The notes beneath the pieces are model-generated. The model made no database searches. It had not been told where the DNA came from and worked only from the letters and a program-made list of their open reading frames with translations. Below are positions 8,241-17,721 of a stretch of DNA of 64,000 nucleotides, one piece after another. A program made the position numbers and the translations under genes. Source of the DNA: Sanyastnella coralliicola (GTDB lineage Bacteria > Bacteroidota > Bacteroidia > Flavobacteriales_D > Sanyastnellaceae); NCBI RefSeq assembly GCF_030845195.1, contig NZ_CP132543.1:3985501-4049500 (forward strand). Direction: 5' to 3'. How positions within the stretch are numbered: position 1 is the first letter of the stretch; each line of letters begins with the position of its first letter.

Positions 8241-8261
8241 GCAATCTGCAATCCGCATTCC
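8241..8261 (+). repeat. Degenerate heptamer array (3 units)
   Basis: GCAATCT, GCAATCC, GCATTCC, located between the divergent GNAT and mfd genes, just upstream of the mfd promoter. Confidence 0.6.
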
Positions 8262-8284
8262 ACGTACCAACCCCCAAGATACCG

Positions 8285-8292
8285 TAACTTTG
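8285..8292 (+). promoter_or_regulatory. -7 promoter box of mfd
   Basis: TAACTTTG, a full match to TAnnTTTG, followed by GCACC, 17 bases before the ATG. Confidence 0.7.
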
Positions 8293-8309
8293 CACCCCGA
8301 AAGTCAGCC

Positions 8310-11300
8310 ATGACACTTCAAGAGTTCCAACAGATATACACGTCAGACCCCGTCAGTAAGCATATTGGCGATCTTTTGTCACATCCAGAATCAAAGGTGA
8401 TGATTAAAGGGGCTGTGGGCTCATCGCGAGCCATGATTGCAGCAGCCGTCATCGAGGATATCAAAGGAGATCATCTGTTCATCTTGAACGATAAAGAGTC
8501 AGCGGCTTATTTCTTCAATGACCTGGAGCATCTGCTTCCAGACCGCAAAATCTTATTCTACCCGCGTTCAGCGCGTGTGCCTTATCAGTCTGAAAGTACT
8601 GAGAACGCGAACATCGCGATGCGAGCGGAGGTGTTGAATGAGATCCGCAAGTTCAAGGGGAGAACCATCACTGTTTCTTTCCCTGAAGCGTTGGCTGAGC
8701 AAGTGGTCACGAAGAAGAACCTTTCAGAACATACCTTCGATATTCATCTCGAAGAAAGCTACTCAATGGAGTTCATCGATGAGGTGATGCAAGAGTACGC
8801 TTTCGAGAAAGTTGATTACGTCTACGAACCCGGACAGTACTCCATCCGCGGAGGAATCGTTGACATATTTTCTTACAGCTTTGATCAGCCATACCGTATT
8901 GAATTCTTCGGTGACGATGTGGATTCAATTCGAAAGTTCGACCCAACAACTCAGCTGAGTACAGGGAAGATGACGAAGGCAACGATTGTCCCGAATGTGG
9001 GCAAACAACTGTTGCAAGAGTCGCGTGAGTCATTCTTCGAATTCTTCGGAAATGATGGGGTAGTTTGGGCTGATAATTTCGCCAAGTGCGAAGATGAACT
9101 CAAGAAGACCCTCGAAAAGGCACACCACCATTACGAGAAGTTGGAATCGCTGCTCAACCATTTGAAACCTGAAGATCTATTCACCGATCCGTCGGTGTTC
9201 AAAAAGTTGGTTAGTTCGCTGAAAACCGCGGAATTCGGAGGAGCGAATTACTTCGCAGAGAGCGTGATGCTCGAGTATGACATGACGCCGCAACCGAGCT
9301 TCAATAAGAACTTTGAGCTACTAGGAAAAAACCTACGTCAGAACCATGCCTCAGGGTACATCAATGTGGTTACTGCCGGTCAGCCAAAACAGATTGAGCG
9401 TCTTTACGACATCTTCGAAGACCGTCAAGAAGAGGTAGAATTCAAGCCGATTTCCATCGAACTGAGCGAAGGCTTCATTGATAAGGGGCGTAAGATTCTT
9501 TGTTACACGGATCACCAAATCTTTGAGCGATACCATCGTTTCAGATTGAAGGAAGGTTTCCGCAAGAACAAGGAGGCACTTACGCTGAAAGAGCTTTCAA
9601 ACCTAGAGCCTGGGGATTATGTGGTACACATAGATCACGGGGTAGGTGAGTTTAGCGGACTTCAGAAAGTAGACGTCAACGGGAAGGAGCAAGAGGCGAT
9701 TCGTTTGACCTATAAGGGAGGAGATATTCTCTACGTTTCGATTCACTCTCTTCACCGCATTTCCAAGTATTCTGGTAAGGAAGGAACTGTGCCGAAGATT
9801 GATAAACTCGGCTCTCCTGCTTGGCAGAATAAGAAGAACAAGACAAAGAAGCGCGTCAAGGAATTGGCTTTTGACCTGCTGAAACTATACGCGAAACGTA
9901 AGGCAAGCAAGGGCTTTGCGTATTCGCCAGATGGCTATCTCCAAAACGAATTGGAAGCCTCTTTTATGTACGAAGACACACCTGATCAACTTGCCGCAAC
10001 AACTGCCGTGAAGGAAGACATGCAAGGTGAGTACCCAATGGATCGCCTCGTGTGTGGTGATGTTGGCTTTGGTAAGACGGAAGTGGCTATTCGTGCCGCT
10101 TTCAAGGCAGCTTGTGATGGGAAACAAGTAGCCGTTTTGGTTCCTACCACCATCCTTTCCCTGCAACACTACAAGAGCTTTAAGGCGCGTCTGAAAGAGT
10201 TCCCGGTAACCGTTGATTATCTCAACCGATTCAAGACCGGGAAGAAGCTTCGTGAGACGCTGGATAATATTGAAAGCGGTAAAGTGGATATAGTTGTCGG
10301 TACCCACAAGATCGTTGGGAAACAAGTGAAGTTTAAAGACCTCGGACTTCTTGTCATTGACGAAGAACAGAAGTTTGGGGTGTCTGTGAAAGACAAGCTG
10401 AAGACGATGCGTGCCAATGTTGATACCTTGACTTTGACCGCGACACCGATCCCTCGAACGCTTCAATTCTCATTACTCGGGGCACGTGACTTATCAATCA
10501 TTAATACACCACCGCCAAACCGTCATCCGGTAGAAACGGTGTTGCATGGATTTAATGAAGAGATCATTCGAGATGCCATCAGCTATGAAATTCAGCGCGG
10601 AGGACAGGCCTACTTCGTCCATAATCGCGTGAGCAACATCAAGGAAGTAGCAGGTATGATCCAGCGCCTCGTTCCTGACGCTCGCGTTGGCATTGGCCAT
10701 GGTCAGATGAACGGTGATGAGCTAGAAGAGGTCATGACCAACTTCATTGATGGTACTTTCGATGTCTTGGTTGCTACCACTATCGTGGAATCGGGTATCG
10801 ATATTTCGAACGCGAACACGATGATCATTAATGAAGCGCAGAACTTCGGATTAAGTGATCTACACCAGCTTCGTGGACGTGTAGGACGTTCAAACAAAAA
10901 GGCATTCTGTTACCTGCTAGCCCCTCCGCTCCATGCGTTGCCTGATGAATCACGCAAGCGATTGCAGGCGATTGAACAGTTCTCTGATCTTGGGTCGGGA
11001 ATGAATATCGCCATGCGAGATCTAGATATCCGCGGGGCTGGAAATATGCTTGGAGGAGAGCAGTCAGGATTTATCAGCGACATCGGTTTCGATATGTATC
11101 AGAAGATCCTGGATGAGGCTGTTCGTGAGCTGAAAGAAGAAGAGTTCAAAGATCTTTTCGATGAAGAGCAGATGAAAACGCAAAAGTTTGTCGCTGAGAC
11201 AGCCTTAGAGACAGACTTTGAGCTTCTCATTCCAGATGATTACGTTACTGGAATTGCCGAGCGTATTCAGCTCTATCGTGAACTTGACGAGACACCGAAC

Positions 11301-11657
11301 GATGACGAGCTAGACCGTTTCAAGAAGGAATTGGTTGACCGTTTCGGTCCAATTCCTAAAGAGACTGAAGACCTCTTAGAATCAATTAAGGTGCGTCGAA
11401 TGGCCAATGACATTGGCTTTGAGAAATTGATCCTGAAATCAGGAAAAATGATTGGGCATTTTGTCTCAAACCAAGAGTCTGCTTACTACCAGAGTAACAA
11501 GTTCTCTAATGTGCTGGAGTTCCTAAAACATCACCCAAACAGAGGGAAGATGTACGAGAAGAACGGTGTCCTGCGCATGAGTTTCATGAACGTGGAACGC
11601 ATTGATCAAGCCATGGAGATTCTTCGCCTGCTTGACGGACAAAAAGTGGGAGCTTAA
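8310..11657 (+). CDS. mfd: Transcription-repair coupling factor
   Basis: Mfd removes RNA polymerase stalled at DNA lesions and recruits the UvrA excision machinery. The 1115 residues contain, in order: a UvrB-like N-terminal region with the GGIVDIFSY element, the CarD-like RNA-polymerase-interacting domain (GDYVVHIDHGVGEFSGL, about residues 435-500), and an SF2 translocase. The translocase has Walker A GDVGFGKTE at about 583-591 and a DEEQ box at about 684. The helicase C domain has VATTIVESGIDI and QLRGRVGRS, and the C-terminal TRCF domain closes the protein. Length and order are standard. Its stop codon overlaps that of a convergent lipoprotein gene by four bases. Confidence 0.97.
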   Translation: MTLQEFQQIYTSDPVSKHIGDLLSHPESKVMIKGAVGSSRAMIAAAVIEDIKGDHLFILNDKESAAYFFNDLEHLLPDRKILFYPRSARVPYQSESTENANIAMRAEVLNEIRKFKGRTITVSFPEALAEQVVTKKNLSEHTFDIHLEESYSMEFIDEVMQEYAFEKVDYVYEPGQYSIRGGIVDIFSYSFDQPYRIEFFGDDVDSIRKFDPTTQLSTGKMTKATIVPNVGKQLLQESRESFFEFFGNDGVVWADNFAKCEDELKKTLEKAHHHYEKLESLLNHLKPEDLFTDPSVFKKLVSSLKTAEFGGANYFAESVMLEYDMTPQPSFNKNFELLGKNLRQNHASGYINVVTAGQPKQIERLYDIFEDRQEEVEFKPISIELSEGFIDKGRKILCYTDHQIFERYHRFRLKEGFRKNKEALTLKELSNLEPGDYVVHIDHGVGEFSGLQKVDVNGKEQEAIRLTYKGGDILYVSIHSLHRISKYSGKEGTVPKIDKLGSPAWQNKKNKTKKRVKELAFDLLKLYAKRKASKGFAYSPDGYLQNELEASFMYEDTPDQLAATTAVKEDMQGEYPMDRLVCGDVGFGKTEVAIRAAFKAACDGKQVAVLVPTTILSLQHYKSFKARLKEFPVTVDYLNRFKTGKKLRETLDNIESGKVDIVVGTHKIVGKQVKFKDLGLLVIDEEQKFGVSVKDKLKTMRANVDTLTLTATPIPRTLQFSLLGARDLSIINTPPPNRHPVETVLHGFNEEIIRDAISYEIQRGGQAYFVHNRVSNIKEVAGMIQRLVPDARVGIGHGQMNGDELEEVMTNFIDGTFDVLVATTIVESGIDISNANTMIINEAQNFGLSDLHQLRGRVGRSNKKAFCYLLAPPLHALPDESRKRLQAIEQFSDLGSGMNIAMRDLDIRGAGNMLGGEQSGFISDIGFDMYQKILDEAVRELKEEEFKDLFDEEQMKTQKFVAETALETDFELLIPDDYVTGIAERIQLYRELDETPNDDELDRFKKELVDRFGPIPKETEDLLESIKVRRMANDIGFEKLILKSGKMIGHFVSNQESAYYQSNKFSNVLEFLKHHPNRGKMYEKNGVLRMSFMNVERIDQAMEILRLLDGQKVGA

Positions 11658-12151
11658 TTCTCTTCGAAAATCACATTGTACTTCACACCGAAAGTCGCCT
11701 GCTTCTTCGTGAAGCTGTTGTGCAGATTTTCTACTCCGTTGATGATGTCATCCTCTACTTCAAAGGCACGAAGCTGTTTGCTAGGAGTGAACATACTGTC
11801 TGGAAGAGAAATCAAATCGATCAATTCGGCATAGGGGCCATCGACAATCCCCTCGTATCCTTGAATTAATTCTCTGGTAGCGTTGTACAGAGATTCGTCT
11901 TTGTTGAACGCACCAATTTCGTCTACGGCGCGCAAACTCTCCACAATACGTCCTTGTAGAATCTGGTAAGCTTCGTCGATGTGCGTGGTGTCGATTTTAT
12001 TCAAAGAGCTATCCAATTCATTCAACGCAGAGAGCACATAGGCTTGCTGTTCGATCAATGAATCGTTGTAGGCAGCGGCTTTTTCTGAGCGTGATTCACA
12101 CGAAGTAAGAATAACCGCAAAGGCGCAGAAGAGTAGCGTTTTCTTAAGCAT
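11654..12151 (-). CDS. Small lipoprotein of unknown function
   Basis: A 165-residue protein with a lipoprotein signal peptide ending in LTSC. The mature part is almost entirely helical and rich in charged residues, with heptad-like spacing (for example SALNELDSSLNKIDTTHIDEAYQILQG), suggesting a coiled-coil bundle. I do not recognise the family. It follows the kelch protein gene by nine bases on the same strand and is probably its operon partner. The 3' ends of this gene and mfd overlap by four bases. Confidence 0.75.
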   Translation of the reverse strand: MLKKTLLFCAFAVILTSCESRSEKAAAYNDSLIEQQAYVLSALNELDSSLNKIDTTHIDEAYQILQGRIVESLRAVDEIGAFNKDESLYNATRELIQGYEGIVDGPYAELIDLISLPDSMFTPSKQLRAFEVEDDIINGVENLHNSFTKKQATFGVKYNVIFEEN

Positions 12152-12160
12152 AGTAAGGTT

Positions 12161-13504
12161 CTAGTGAATCACCTGAACCGACAAACGGAATGGGTTTTCA
12201 TTGTCTGTCGATGTCAACTGGTAATTTCCAGCAGGCAAGGTAGTCACATCTACCACATTTCCTTGTCCTTCCAGTGCAATTCGACCATTCATATCGATCA
12301 TCTGCCAGAAGTAGTTTCCATTTCCTGAGATGACAAATCGGTCAACACATGGGTTGGGGAAGGCGATAACTGAAGGGGCAGTAATGTCTTCTACAGCGCT
12401 TGGTTCCATCCAGAGTTCAGCGGTTCCGTTTCCTGCATCGTCAGCTCCAGCTACGATCCACATGTCCGGTGAAAGTTGAGCAGAGGCACTTCTGAATCGT
12501 TGATCACCATCCTCAGCAGCATCAATCGTTTCCACGGTAGTGCTAATTCCTAGGCTGAAAGACATAGAAGGAGCGTAAGTAGTAGTCACACCATCTCCTG
12601 TTTGATCTGTTCCTGAAACGGAATAAATCGCTCCGTTTCCGAATTGCAGCATGTGGTTGTAACAATGCTTTTGTGGTAGGCTAACGGTGATCCAAGTACC
12701 GTTGAATGGCTCATAAATTTCCGCGCTAGCGAGACCTTCGAAAAGATTTTCATTACCATTGAATACACGACCACCAACAATCGCGCAGATGCCGCTATCG
12801 TTTACAACACCTTCCATGTTGTCACGGCCTACGTTGAGGCTTCCAGTGACAGTCCATTCATCTAGGAATGGATCATAAATCTCGGCTTCATCCATTTGGA
12901 AATCAAGGGAAGGATTAAATCCTCCAGCCACAAGAACTCTACCGTCAGGAAGCAATACCGTAGCATGTGAATTACGCGCAAAGTTCATCGGAGCTGCTGC
13001 AGTAATCGTGTTAACTACCGGGTCATAGATGTCGCAAGTGGCCATCGTATTGTTTCCGTCGAAACCACCAGTAAAGAGGATGCGTCCGTCAAGAAGCTTT
13101 GTTGATTCAACATAAGAACGTCCAACCGTCAAATCAGGTCCGGCCATCCAGGTATCATTGTCGAAATCGTAAATCTCAGTAGAAGCTAAGCTTGCTGGAT
13201 CTTCGCCATCCCATCCTCCGGCTGCAATCACATAGCCGTTGTTGAGGTCACACATGGCAAAATTGGTGCGAGCCGTTCCCATAGGAGCTACTTCTAACCA
13301 CATTTCTGTTTCTACATCGTAATACTCAGCAGAAGCGCTGATCTCTGTTCCATTCCATCCACCGGCGGCAAGAGCCTTGGTGTCGTCAATCTTTGCAAGC
13401 TGATGTGAGCTGCGCGCTTCAAGCATCGGTTCAATAGAAATGGCTTGCTGGGCTTGAATTGAGACTGCAGCTACGAGGCAGAGAAAGAGTAGTATTGATC
13501 GCAT
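12161..13504 (-). CDS. Kelch-repeat secreted protein with T9SS sorting domain
   Basis: A 447-residue protein with a signal peptide (about residues 1-18). Several kelch blades follow, recognisable by the repeated pattern of a strand, GG and then Y/W: ALAAGGWNG, VIAAGGWDG, ILFTGGFDG, VLVAGGFNP, AIVGGRVF. They should fold into a beta propeller. The last 70 residues (VIAFPNPCVDRF onward, ending in LSVQVIH) match a type A sorting domain, implying type IX secretion. One copy of the dispersed 13-base word encodes L-A-S-A-E-I within the fifth blade. The short downstream gene encodes a lipoprotein, probably co-transcribed. Confidence 0.87.
   Translation of the reverse strand: MRSILLFLCLVAAVSIQAQQAISIEPMLEARSSHQLAKIDDTKALAAGGWNGTEISASAEYYDVETEMWLEVAPMGTARTNFAMCDLNNGYVIAAGGWDGEDPASLASTEIYDFDNDTWMAGPDLTVGRSYVESTKLLDGRILFTGGFDGNNTMATCDIYDPVVNTITAAAPMNFARNSHATVLLPDGRVLVAGGFNPSLDFQMDEAEIYDPFLDEWTVTGSLNVGRDNMEGVVNDSGICAIVGGRVFNGNENLFEGLASAEIYEPFNGTWITVSLPQKHCYNHMLQFGNGAIYSVSGTDQTGDGVTTTYAPSMSFSLGISTTVETIDAAEDGDQRFRSASAQLSPDMWIVAGADDAGNGTAELWMEPSAVEDITAPSVIAFPNPCVDRFVISGNGNYFWQMIDMNGRIALEGQGNVVDVTTLPAGNYQLTSTDNENPFRLSVQVIH
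12719..12731 (+). repeat. Dispersed 13-mer TTCCGCGCTAGCG, copy 2
   Basis: Exact copy inside the kelch gene; in the gene sense it encodes L-A-S-A-E-I. Confidence 0.95.
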
Positions 13505-13558
13505 GGTAAAGTTGTTTGAAGCGAATTTAAATGTTTTCGGTCATACCCGATTCATTCA

Positions 13559-13566
13559 GTAATTTG
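13559..13566 (+). promoter_or_regulatory. Possible -7 box of truB
   Basis: GTAATTTG followed by CGCC resembles TAnnTTTG with one base out of register; it is seven bases before the ATG. Confidence 0.4.
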
Positions 13567-13573
13567 CGCCTCT

Positions 13574-14320
13574 ATGATTCCGAAGCCCAATCATTTTACT
13601 CAACCACAGGATTTCAAAGACGGAGTTTTGCTCCTCATCGATAAGCCACTAGACTGGACGTCTTTCGACGTGGTCAATAAGGTCCGTGGGATGATCCGAA
13701 GAAAGTTGGGAGTGAGGAAGATCAAGGTGGGTCATGCTGGGACCTTGGATCCAAAAGCCACTGGCCTCCTGGTGATTTGTACTGGAAAGATGACCAAACA
13801 AATTACCGCCATGATCGAGGAAGACAAAGGCTATACTGGGACTATGAAATTCGGTGCGATTACGCCCACGTATGATTTGGAATCAGAAGAGACCGATACC
13901 TTTCCTATAGACGACTTAAGTGCTGACAATCTTGCAAAGGCAGCTCAAGAATTTGTTCCTGGCTATTCGCAACAAGCCCCGATTTTTTCTGCCAAGAAAA
14001 TCGATGGGAAGCCAGCCTATCTGCATGCGAGAAAGGGGCGCGAGGTGGAGATTCCAAAGCGTTACGTCATGATCCATGAATTCAATCTTACGCGCGTGGA
14101 ATTGCCTGAGGTGGATTTCGATGTTTGCTGCAGTAAAGGGACCTACATTCGTTCGCTCGCTTATGACTTAGGTAGGCAAATGAATAATGGAGCGTACTTG
14201 ATCGCCCTCCGTCGATATAAAAGCGGAAAGTTCCACGTAAACGACGCAATTACAGTGGATACATTCTCGGAACGACTTGCCGCGATACCAGATCCCGCGC
14301 CAGATGCGGCGAATGGCTAA
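13574..14320 (+). CDS. truB: tRNA pseudouridine-55 synthase
   Basis: TruB isomerises U55 in the T-arm of most tRNAs. The catalytic aspartate is D59 in the motif HAGTLDPKATG. KPLDWTSFDVVNKVR precedes it, and the second conserved block CSKGTYIRSLAYDLG lies at about 185-200. The length of 248 residues matches the short form lacking a large C-terminal PUA domain. It is followed after 59 bases by queA, another tRNA-modification gene, but queA has its own promoter. Confidence 0.95.
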   Translation: MIPKPNHFTQPQDFKDGVLLLIDKPLDWTSFDVVNKVRGMIRRKLGVRKIKVGHAGTLDPKATGLLVICTGKMTKQITAMIEEDKGYTGTMKFGAITPTYDLESEETDTFPIDDLSADNLAKAAQEFVPGYSQQAPIFSAKKIDGKPAYLHARKGREVEIPKRYVMIHEFNLTRVELPEVDFDVCCSKGTYIRSLAYDLGRQMNNGAYLIALRRYKSGKFHVNDAITVDTFSERLAAIPDPAPDAANG

Positions 14321-14326
14321 AAGTAC

Positions 14327-14357
14327 TTGACAAACAGGGTGTTTTGTACTACTTTTG
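14327..14357 (+). promoter_or_regulatory. queA promoter (-33 TTG and -7 TACTTTTG)
   Basis: TTG at 14327-14329 and TACTTTTG at 14350-14357 are separated by 20 bases, matching the Bacteroidota -33/-7 arrangement. The ATG is 22 bases further on. Confidence 0.75.
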
Positions 14358-14379
14358 CACCCCTTTTTAAAGACGCGCT

Positions 14380-15438
14380 ATGAGACCAATGAAGCTTTCT
14401 CAGTTCAAGTTCGAACTTCCTGAAAAATTGATCGCACAACACCCAACAGACAATCGCGACGAATCGCGTTTGATGGTGATCGATCGAGCATCTGGAACAA
14501 TTGAGCACAAGATGTTCAAGGACGTACTTGATTACTTCGATGAAGGTGACGTAATGGTGTTGAACAACACGAAGGTTTTCCCAGCACGTCTGTACGGAAA
14601 CAAAGAGAAGACTGGAGCAACAATCGAGGTGTTCCTTCTCCGTGAGTTGAACCGTGATAGCTTGCTATGGGATGTGTTGGTAGACCCAGCACGTAAGATC
14701 CGTATCGGTAACAAGCTTTACTTCGGTGAAAACGACGAGTTAGTTGCAGAAGTAATCGACAACACCACTTCTCGCGGACGTACACTTCGTTTCCTTTTCG
14801 ATGGAACGCACGAAGAGTTCAAGCAGACAGTCTACAAATTGGGGCAGACGCCACTTCCGAAATACATTCAGCGTGAAGTTGAGCCGGAAGATGCTGATCG
14901 TTTCCAAACGATTTATGCGAAGCACGAAGGAGCAGTAGCTGTTCCAACGGCAGGGTTGCACTTCTCTCGTCAGCTGCTGAAGCGTCTTGAGCTGAAAGGA
15001 ATCGATTTCGCTGAAATCACACTCCACGTCGGACTCGGAACTTTCCGTCCGGTAGAGGTAGAAGATTTGACGAAGCACAAAGTAGATTCAGAGCAGGTTT
15101 ACATCACACAAGAATCAGCTGACTTGGTGAACAGTGCCAAAGACAAGAAAACGAAAGTATGTGCTGTAGGTACTACGGTAATGCGAGCGATTGAGTCTTC
15201 AGTAAGCACGTATCAGCGTCTGAATACTTTTGACGGGTGGACAAACAAATTCATCTTCCCTCCATACGAGTTTAAGATTGCAGATCGCATGATCACGAAC
15301 TTCCACACTCCTGAATCAACACTGTTGATGATGGCTGCGGCGTTCGGAGGATACGATTTGATCATGGAAGCGTACCAAACAGCGATCAAAGAAGAATACC
15401 GCTTCTACGCTTACGGTGACGCGATGTTGATCTTGTAA
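14380..15438 (+). CDS. queA: S-adenosylmethionine:tRNA ribosyltransferase-isomerase
   Basis: QueA transfers and isomerises the ribosyl group of SAM onto 7-aminomethyl-7-deazaguanine in tRNA, giving epoxyqueuosine. The N-terminus ([17 protein letters not shown]) and [15 protein letters not shown] are characteristic. So are [23 protein letters not shown] and the C-terminal [18 protein letters not shown]. The length of 352 residues is normal. Codons are strongly biased compared with truB, suggesting higher expression. Its downstream neighbour is a small TM2 protein on the same strand. Confidence 0.96.
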   Translation: MRPMKLSQFKFELPEKLIAQHPTDNRDESRLMVIDRASGTIEHKMFKDVLDYFDEGDVMVLNNTKVFPARLYGNKEKTGATIEVFLLRELNRDSLLWDVLVDPARKIRIGNKLYFGENDELVAEVIDNTTSRGRTLRFLFDGTHEEFKQTVYKLGQTPLPKYIQREVEPEDADRFQTIYAKHEGAVAVPTAGLHFSRQLLKRLELKGIDFAEITLHVGLGTFRPVEVEDLTKHKVDSEQVYITQESADLVNSAKDKKTKVCAVGTTVMRAIESSVSTYQRLNTFDGWTNKFIFPPYEFKIADRMITNFHTPESTLLMMAAAFGGYDLIMEAYQTAIKEEYRFYAYGDAMLIL

Positions 15439-15475
15439 ATTCAATCTTTGTCGACATCTTGCGTTATCGAAAGGT

Positions 15476-15904
15476 ATGCGCATGAAACAGGCATTGGCCT
15501 CATTCCTTTTTTTCTTTCTTGCTTTTAGCCTCACGGCTGGAACGCTTCGCTTTGAAGAATCTCCTGTACTTGAAGGAATTCCAAAGGCGAAAGAACGTGT
15601 GCACCTAAGACAGTTTATTAAAGAAGTAAGGGCGCTAAAAGACGCCACTGAGGAAGAACGCCTAGCCTTCTTTGAACGTCAAGAAAATCCACGGTTGATT
15701 GCCATTGCATTGACCATTCTCTTGGGTCCTTTCGGGGCACATCGAATCTATCTAGGTACCAGTGATAAGGTACCCGTTATTTACGCCCTTACAATTGGAG
15801 GAGGGCTAGGAGTGATACCGCTCATTGATCTCTTTCACTTAATCTTCGCAAAAGACATCGGTCGGTTTATCAATAATCCGAAGGTAATTATGTGGGGAGA
15901 CTAA
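15476..15904 (+). CDS. TM2-domain membrane protein
   Basis: A 142-residue protein with an N-terminal signal-like hydrophobic stretch and a charged helical linker. The C-terminal TM2 domain, from about residue 72, has NPRLIAIALTILLGPFGAH, then RIYLG, then GVIPLIDLFHLIF. That gives two membrane helices joined by a conserved short loop. TM2 domains occur in many bacteria with no settled function. A second possible start lies two codons downstream (MKQALASF). The stop codon overlaps the end of the convergent TPR gene by four bases. Confidence 0.85.
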   Translation: MRMKQALASFLFFFLAFSLTAGTLRFEESPVLEGIPKAKERVHLRQFIKEVRALKDATEEERLAFFERQENPRLIAIALTILLGPFGAHRIYLGTSDKVPVIYALTIGGGLGVIPLIDLFHLIFAKDIGRFINNPKVIMWGD

Positions 15905-17721
15905 GAGGGGTCCCCTCTCAATGCACGGAAGCGTTTTCTCGCTTCAACCACATACAAGCTGCCTGGGTAATCTACCAAAAGGCGCTGGTAAAGCTCTTGA
16001 GCTTTGGCCTCGTCGAAGTAAATCAGCTCATACATCTCAGCTAGGTTGTACAAGGCATCATCTGCAAGAATATCTGCAAAGTGGTATTCAAGTACTTCGT
16101 TCAATTGTGCTTCTGCGGCCTCGTATTCACCTCGTGACATGTGCATCTTGTACTTCATCATCAAGATCTCATCTTTGAGGGTGTGCATAGGCCACTCTGC
16201 TAGGAGTGAATCTACTTTCACCATGGCTTCATCCCAACGGTTCTGGTAGCCCAGAAGGTCTGCCTGTGCGAACATGCGCATCGGAACCGTGGTGGTGTCC
16301 ATGTTGTAGTTATCTGTGATCAAAAGACTCAAGTCAATGGCGTCATTTGAAATCAACTTGGAAGTAGAGGCTTTCAGGACATCAAGTTGCGCTTGAGCCC
16401 ACTCGAAGTCTCCTGTGAAGTAGGAAATACGTGCGTTTCTGAACTTAGCATCAGCTCCCAGGACGTCTTCTTTGAAGGCAAGCTCTACTTGAGAATAAAG
16501 CAATGAGGCTTCCCAGATATCACCATCAAGGAGCAAGATGTCAGCCAATTCTAGCTTACACATCGCTTGTGCACGATCATAAATACCAGGTGTTTCAATA
16601 GCCTCTTCTAGAATGGTAATCGCGCTTTCACTGTTGTTCAGGTAGAAGGCATTGATGTGCGCGTAGTCGCGCATGATGTCAATGGTATTTACATCTCTTC
16701 CAATGCGGTCGAGGGTAGCGCCATATTCATTCGCAAGCTCCGCGTAGGCTGTGCGGTCAGGCGTAGGTTGTGATTCTAGCTGAGCCAGCTTTGATTCAAG
16801 CATGGCGCCGTGGGCAGGGACGAAGTAATCGAACTGTGCTCCTTTCTCAACCACATAGCTGAATGCATTCGCGGCAGTGGCGTAGTCTTCATTTCTTCGG
16901 GCCATCTGGCCAATCTCCATGATCCGAATACCATTTTCACCCAAGCGCTTATCAATTGCCTTGGCTTGAATCAAAGAAGCAGCAAATTCCTTCTTTTGAT
17001 TAAAAAGCCAGATAAGCATCTCTGAGTAGATCAATTCATCTGGGTAACGCTGTGTGCGCTTGATCAACTTTGAACGCAGCATTTCGGCGTTCTTTTCGTT
17101 CTCAAGCACATTCAGATTACGATTGATGGAGTTCTGAACGGTTTGGATGTAATTCGGACTTGTCAGAAGTAGATCCATAAATGACTCTACCATCTCTTCA
17201 TGCTTGCCCATCATCCCATTGACATTCGCAATCTCATAGTGGAATGGGTATCCATCTTTCGAGATACGCTGACCTTTTTCATAGGTGCGCAATGCTAGAT
17301 CGTGCCTGTTGAGTTTGATAAAGGAATTAGCCAGTCGAATAGCCGGACTTCGCCCGGGTTCCAGGCTCTTCAGGGCTTCTTCAAACTGTTGATTGGCTTT
17401 ATCGTCTTGTCCGAATTGAAGGTACAGCGATCCCAAATCCACATAAGCAGTGGCATTGTTGTTTCGGCTTCTAATCTTCTTTTTGACAAGCTTTTCAGCG
17501 TTCTCGAGATCTTCTAACGCAATCAGAGTGGCGAGGTAGTTCTCGTAAACTCGATTCGTCCGATTCGTCTTCCAAATCTTCTCGTAGTAAAGCTTAGCCG
17601 AAGCATACTGTCCATTCTGGAAGTAGTATTCCGCCAACTCAATATCGCTTTCTTGCGCAGAGACAGCTAGGCTCATCAATAAGCCAAAGACCATCATTAC
17701 TATGTATCGTGCGCTTTTCAT
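15901..17721 (-). CDS. Secreted tetratricopeptide-repeat protein
   Basis: About 606 residues, with a signal peptide (MKSARYIVMMVFGLLMSLAVSAQ) and then helical repeats. Clear TPR units are visible, for example ELAEYYFQNGQYASAKLYYEK near the N-terminus, AYVDLGSLYLQFGQDDKANQQFEEAL, and ALYNLAEMYELIYFDEAKAQELYQRLL near the C-terminus. I begin it at the ATG whose first base overlaps the TGA stop of the upstream lipoprotein gene (ATGA). This implies translational coupling, and a longer in-frame start 15 bases upstream would precede the signal peptide with five extra residues. It is likely a periplasmic scaffold working with that lipoprotein; the pathway is unknown. Confidence 0.85.
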   Translation of the reverse strand: MKSARYIVMMVFGLLMSLAVSAQESDIELAEYYFQNGQYASAKLYYEKIWKTNRTNRVYENYLATLIALEDLENAEKLVKKKIRSRNNNATAYVDLGSLYLQFGQDDKANQQFEEALKSLEPGRSPAIRLANSFIKLNRHDLALRTYEKGQRISKDGYPFHYEIANVNGMMGKHEEMVESFMDLLLTSPNYIQTVQNSINRNLNVLENEKNAEMLRSKLIKRTQRYPDELIYSEMLIWLFNQKKEFAASLIQAKAIDKRLGENGIRIMEIGQMARRNEDYATAANAFSYVVEKGAQFDYFVPAHGAMLESKLAQLESQPTPDRTAYAELANEYGATLDRIGRDVNTIDIMRDYAHINAFYLNNSESAITILEEAIETPGIYDRAQAMCKLELADILLLDGDIWEASLLYSQVELAFKEDVLGADAKFRNARISYFTGDFEWAQAQLDVLKASTSKLISNDAIDLSLLITDNYNMDTTTVPMRMFAQADLLGYQNRWDEAMVKVDSLLAEWPMHTLKDEILMMKYKMHMSRGEYEAAEAQLNEVLEYHFADILADDALYNLAEMYELIYFDEAKAQELYQRLLVDYPGSLYVVEARKRFRALRGDPS

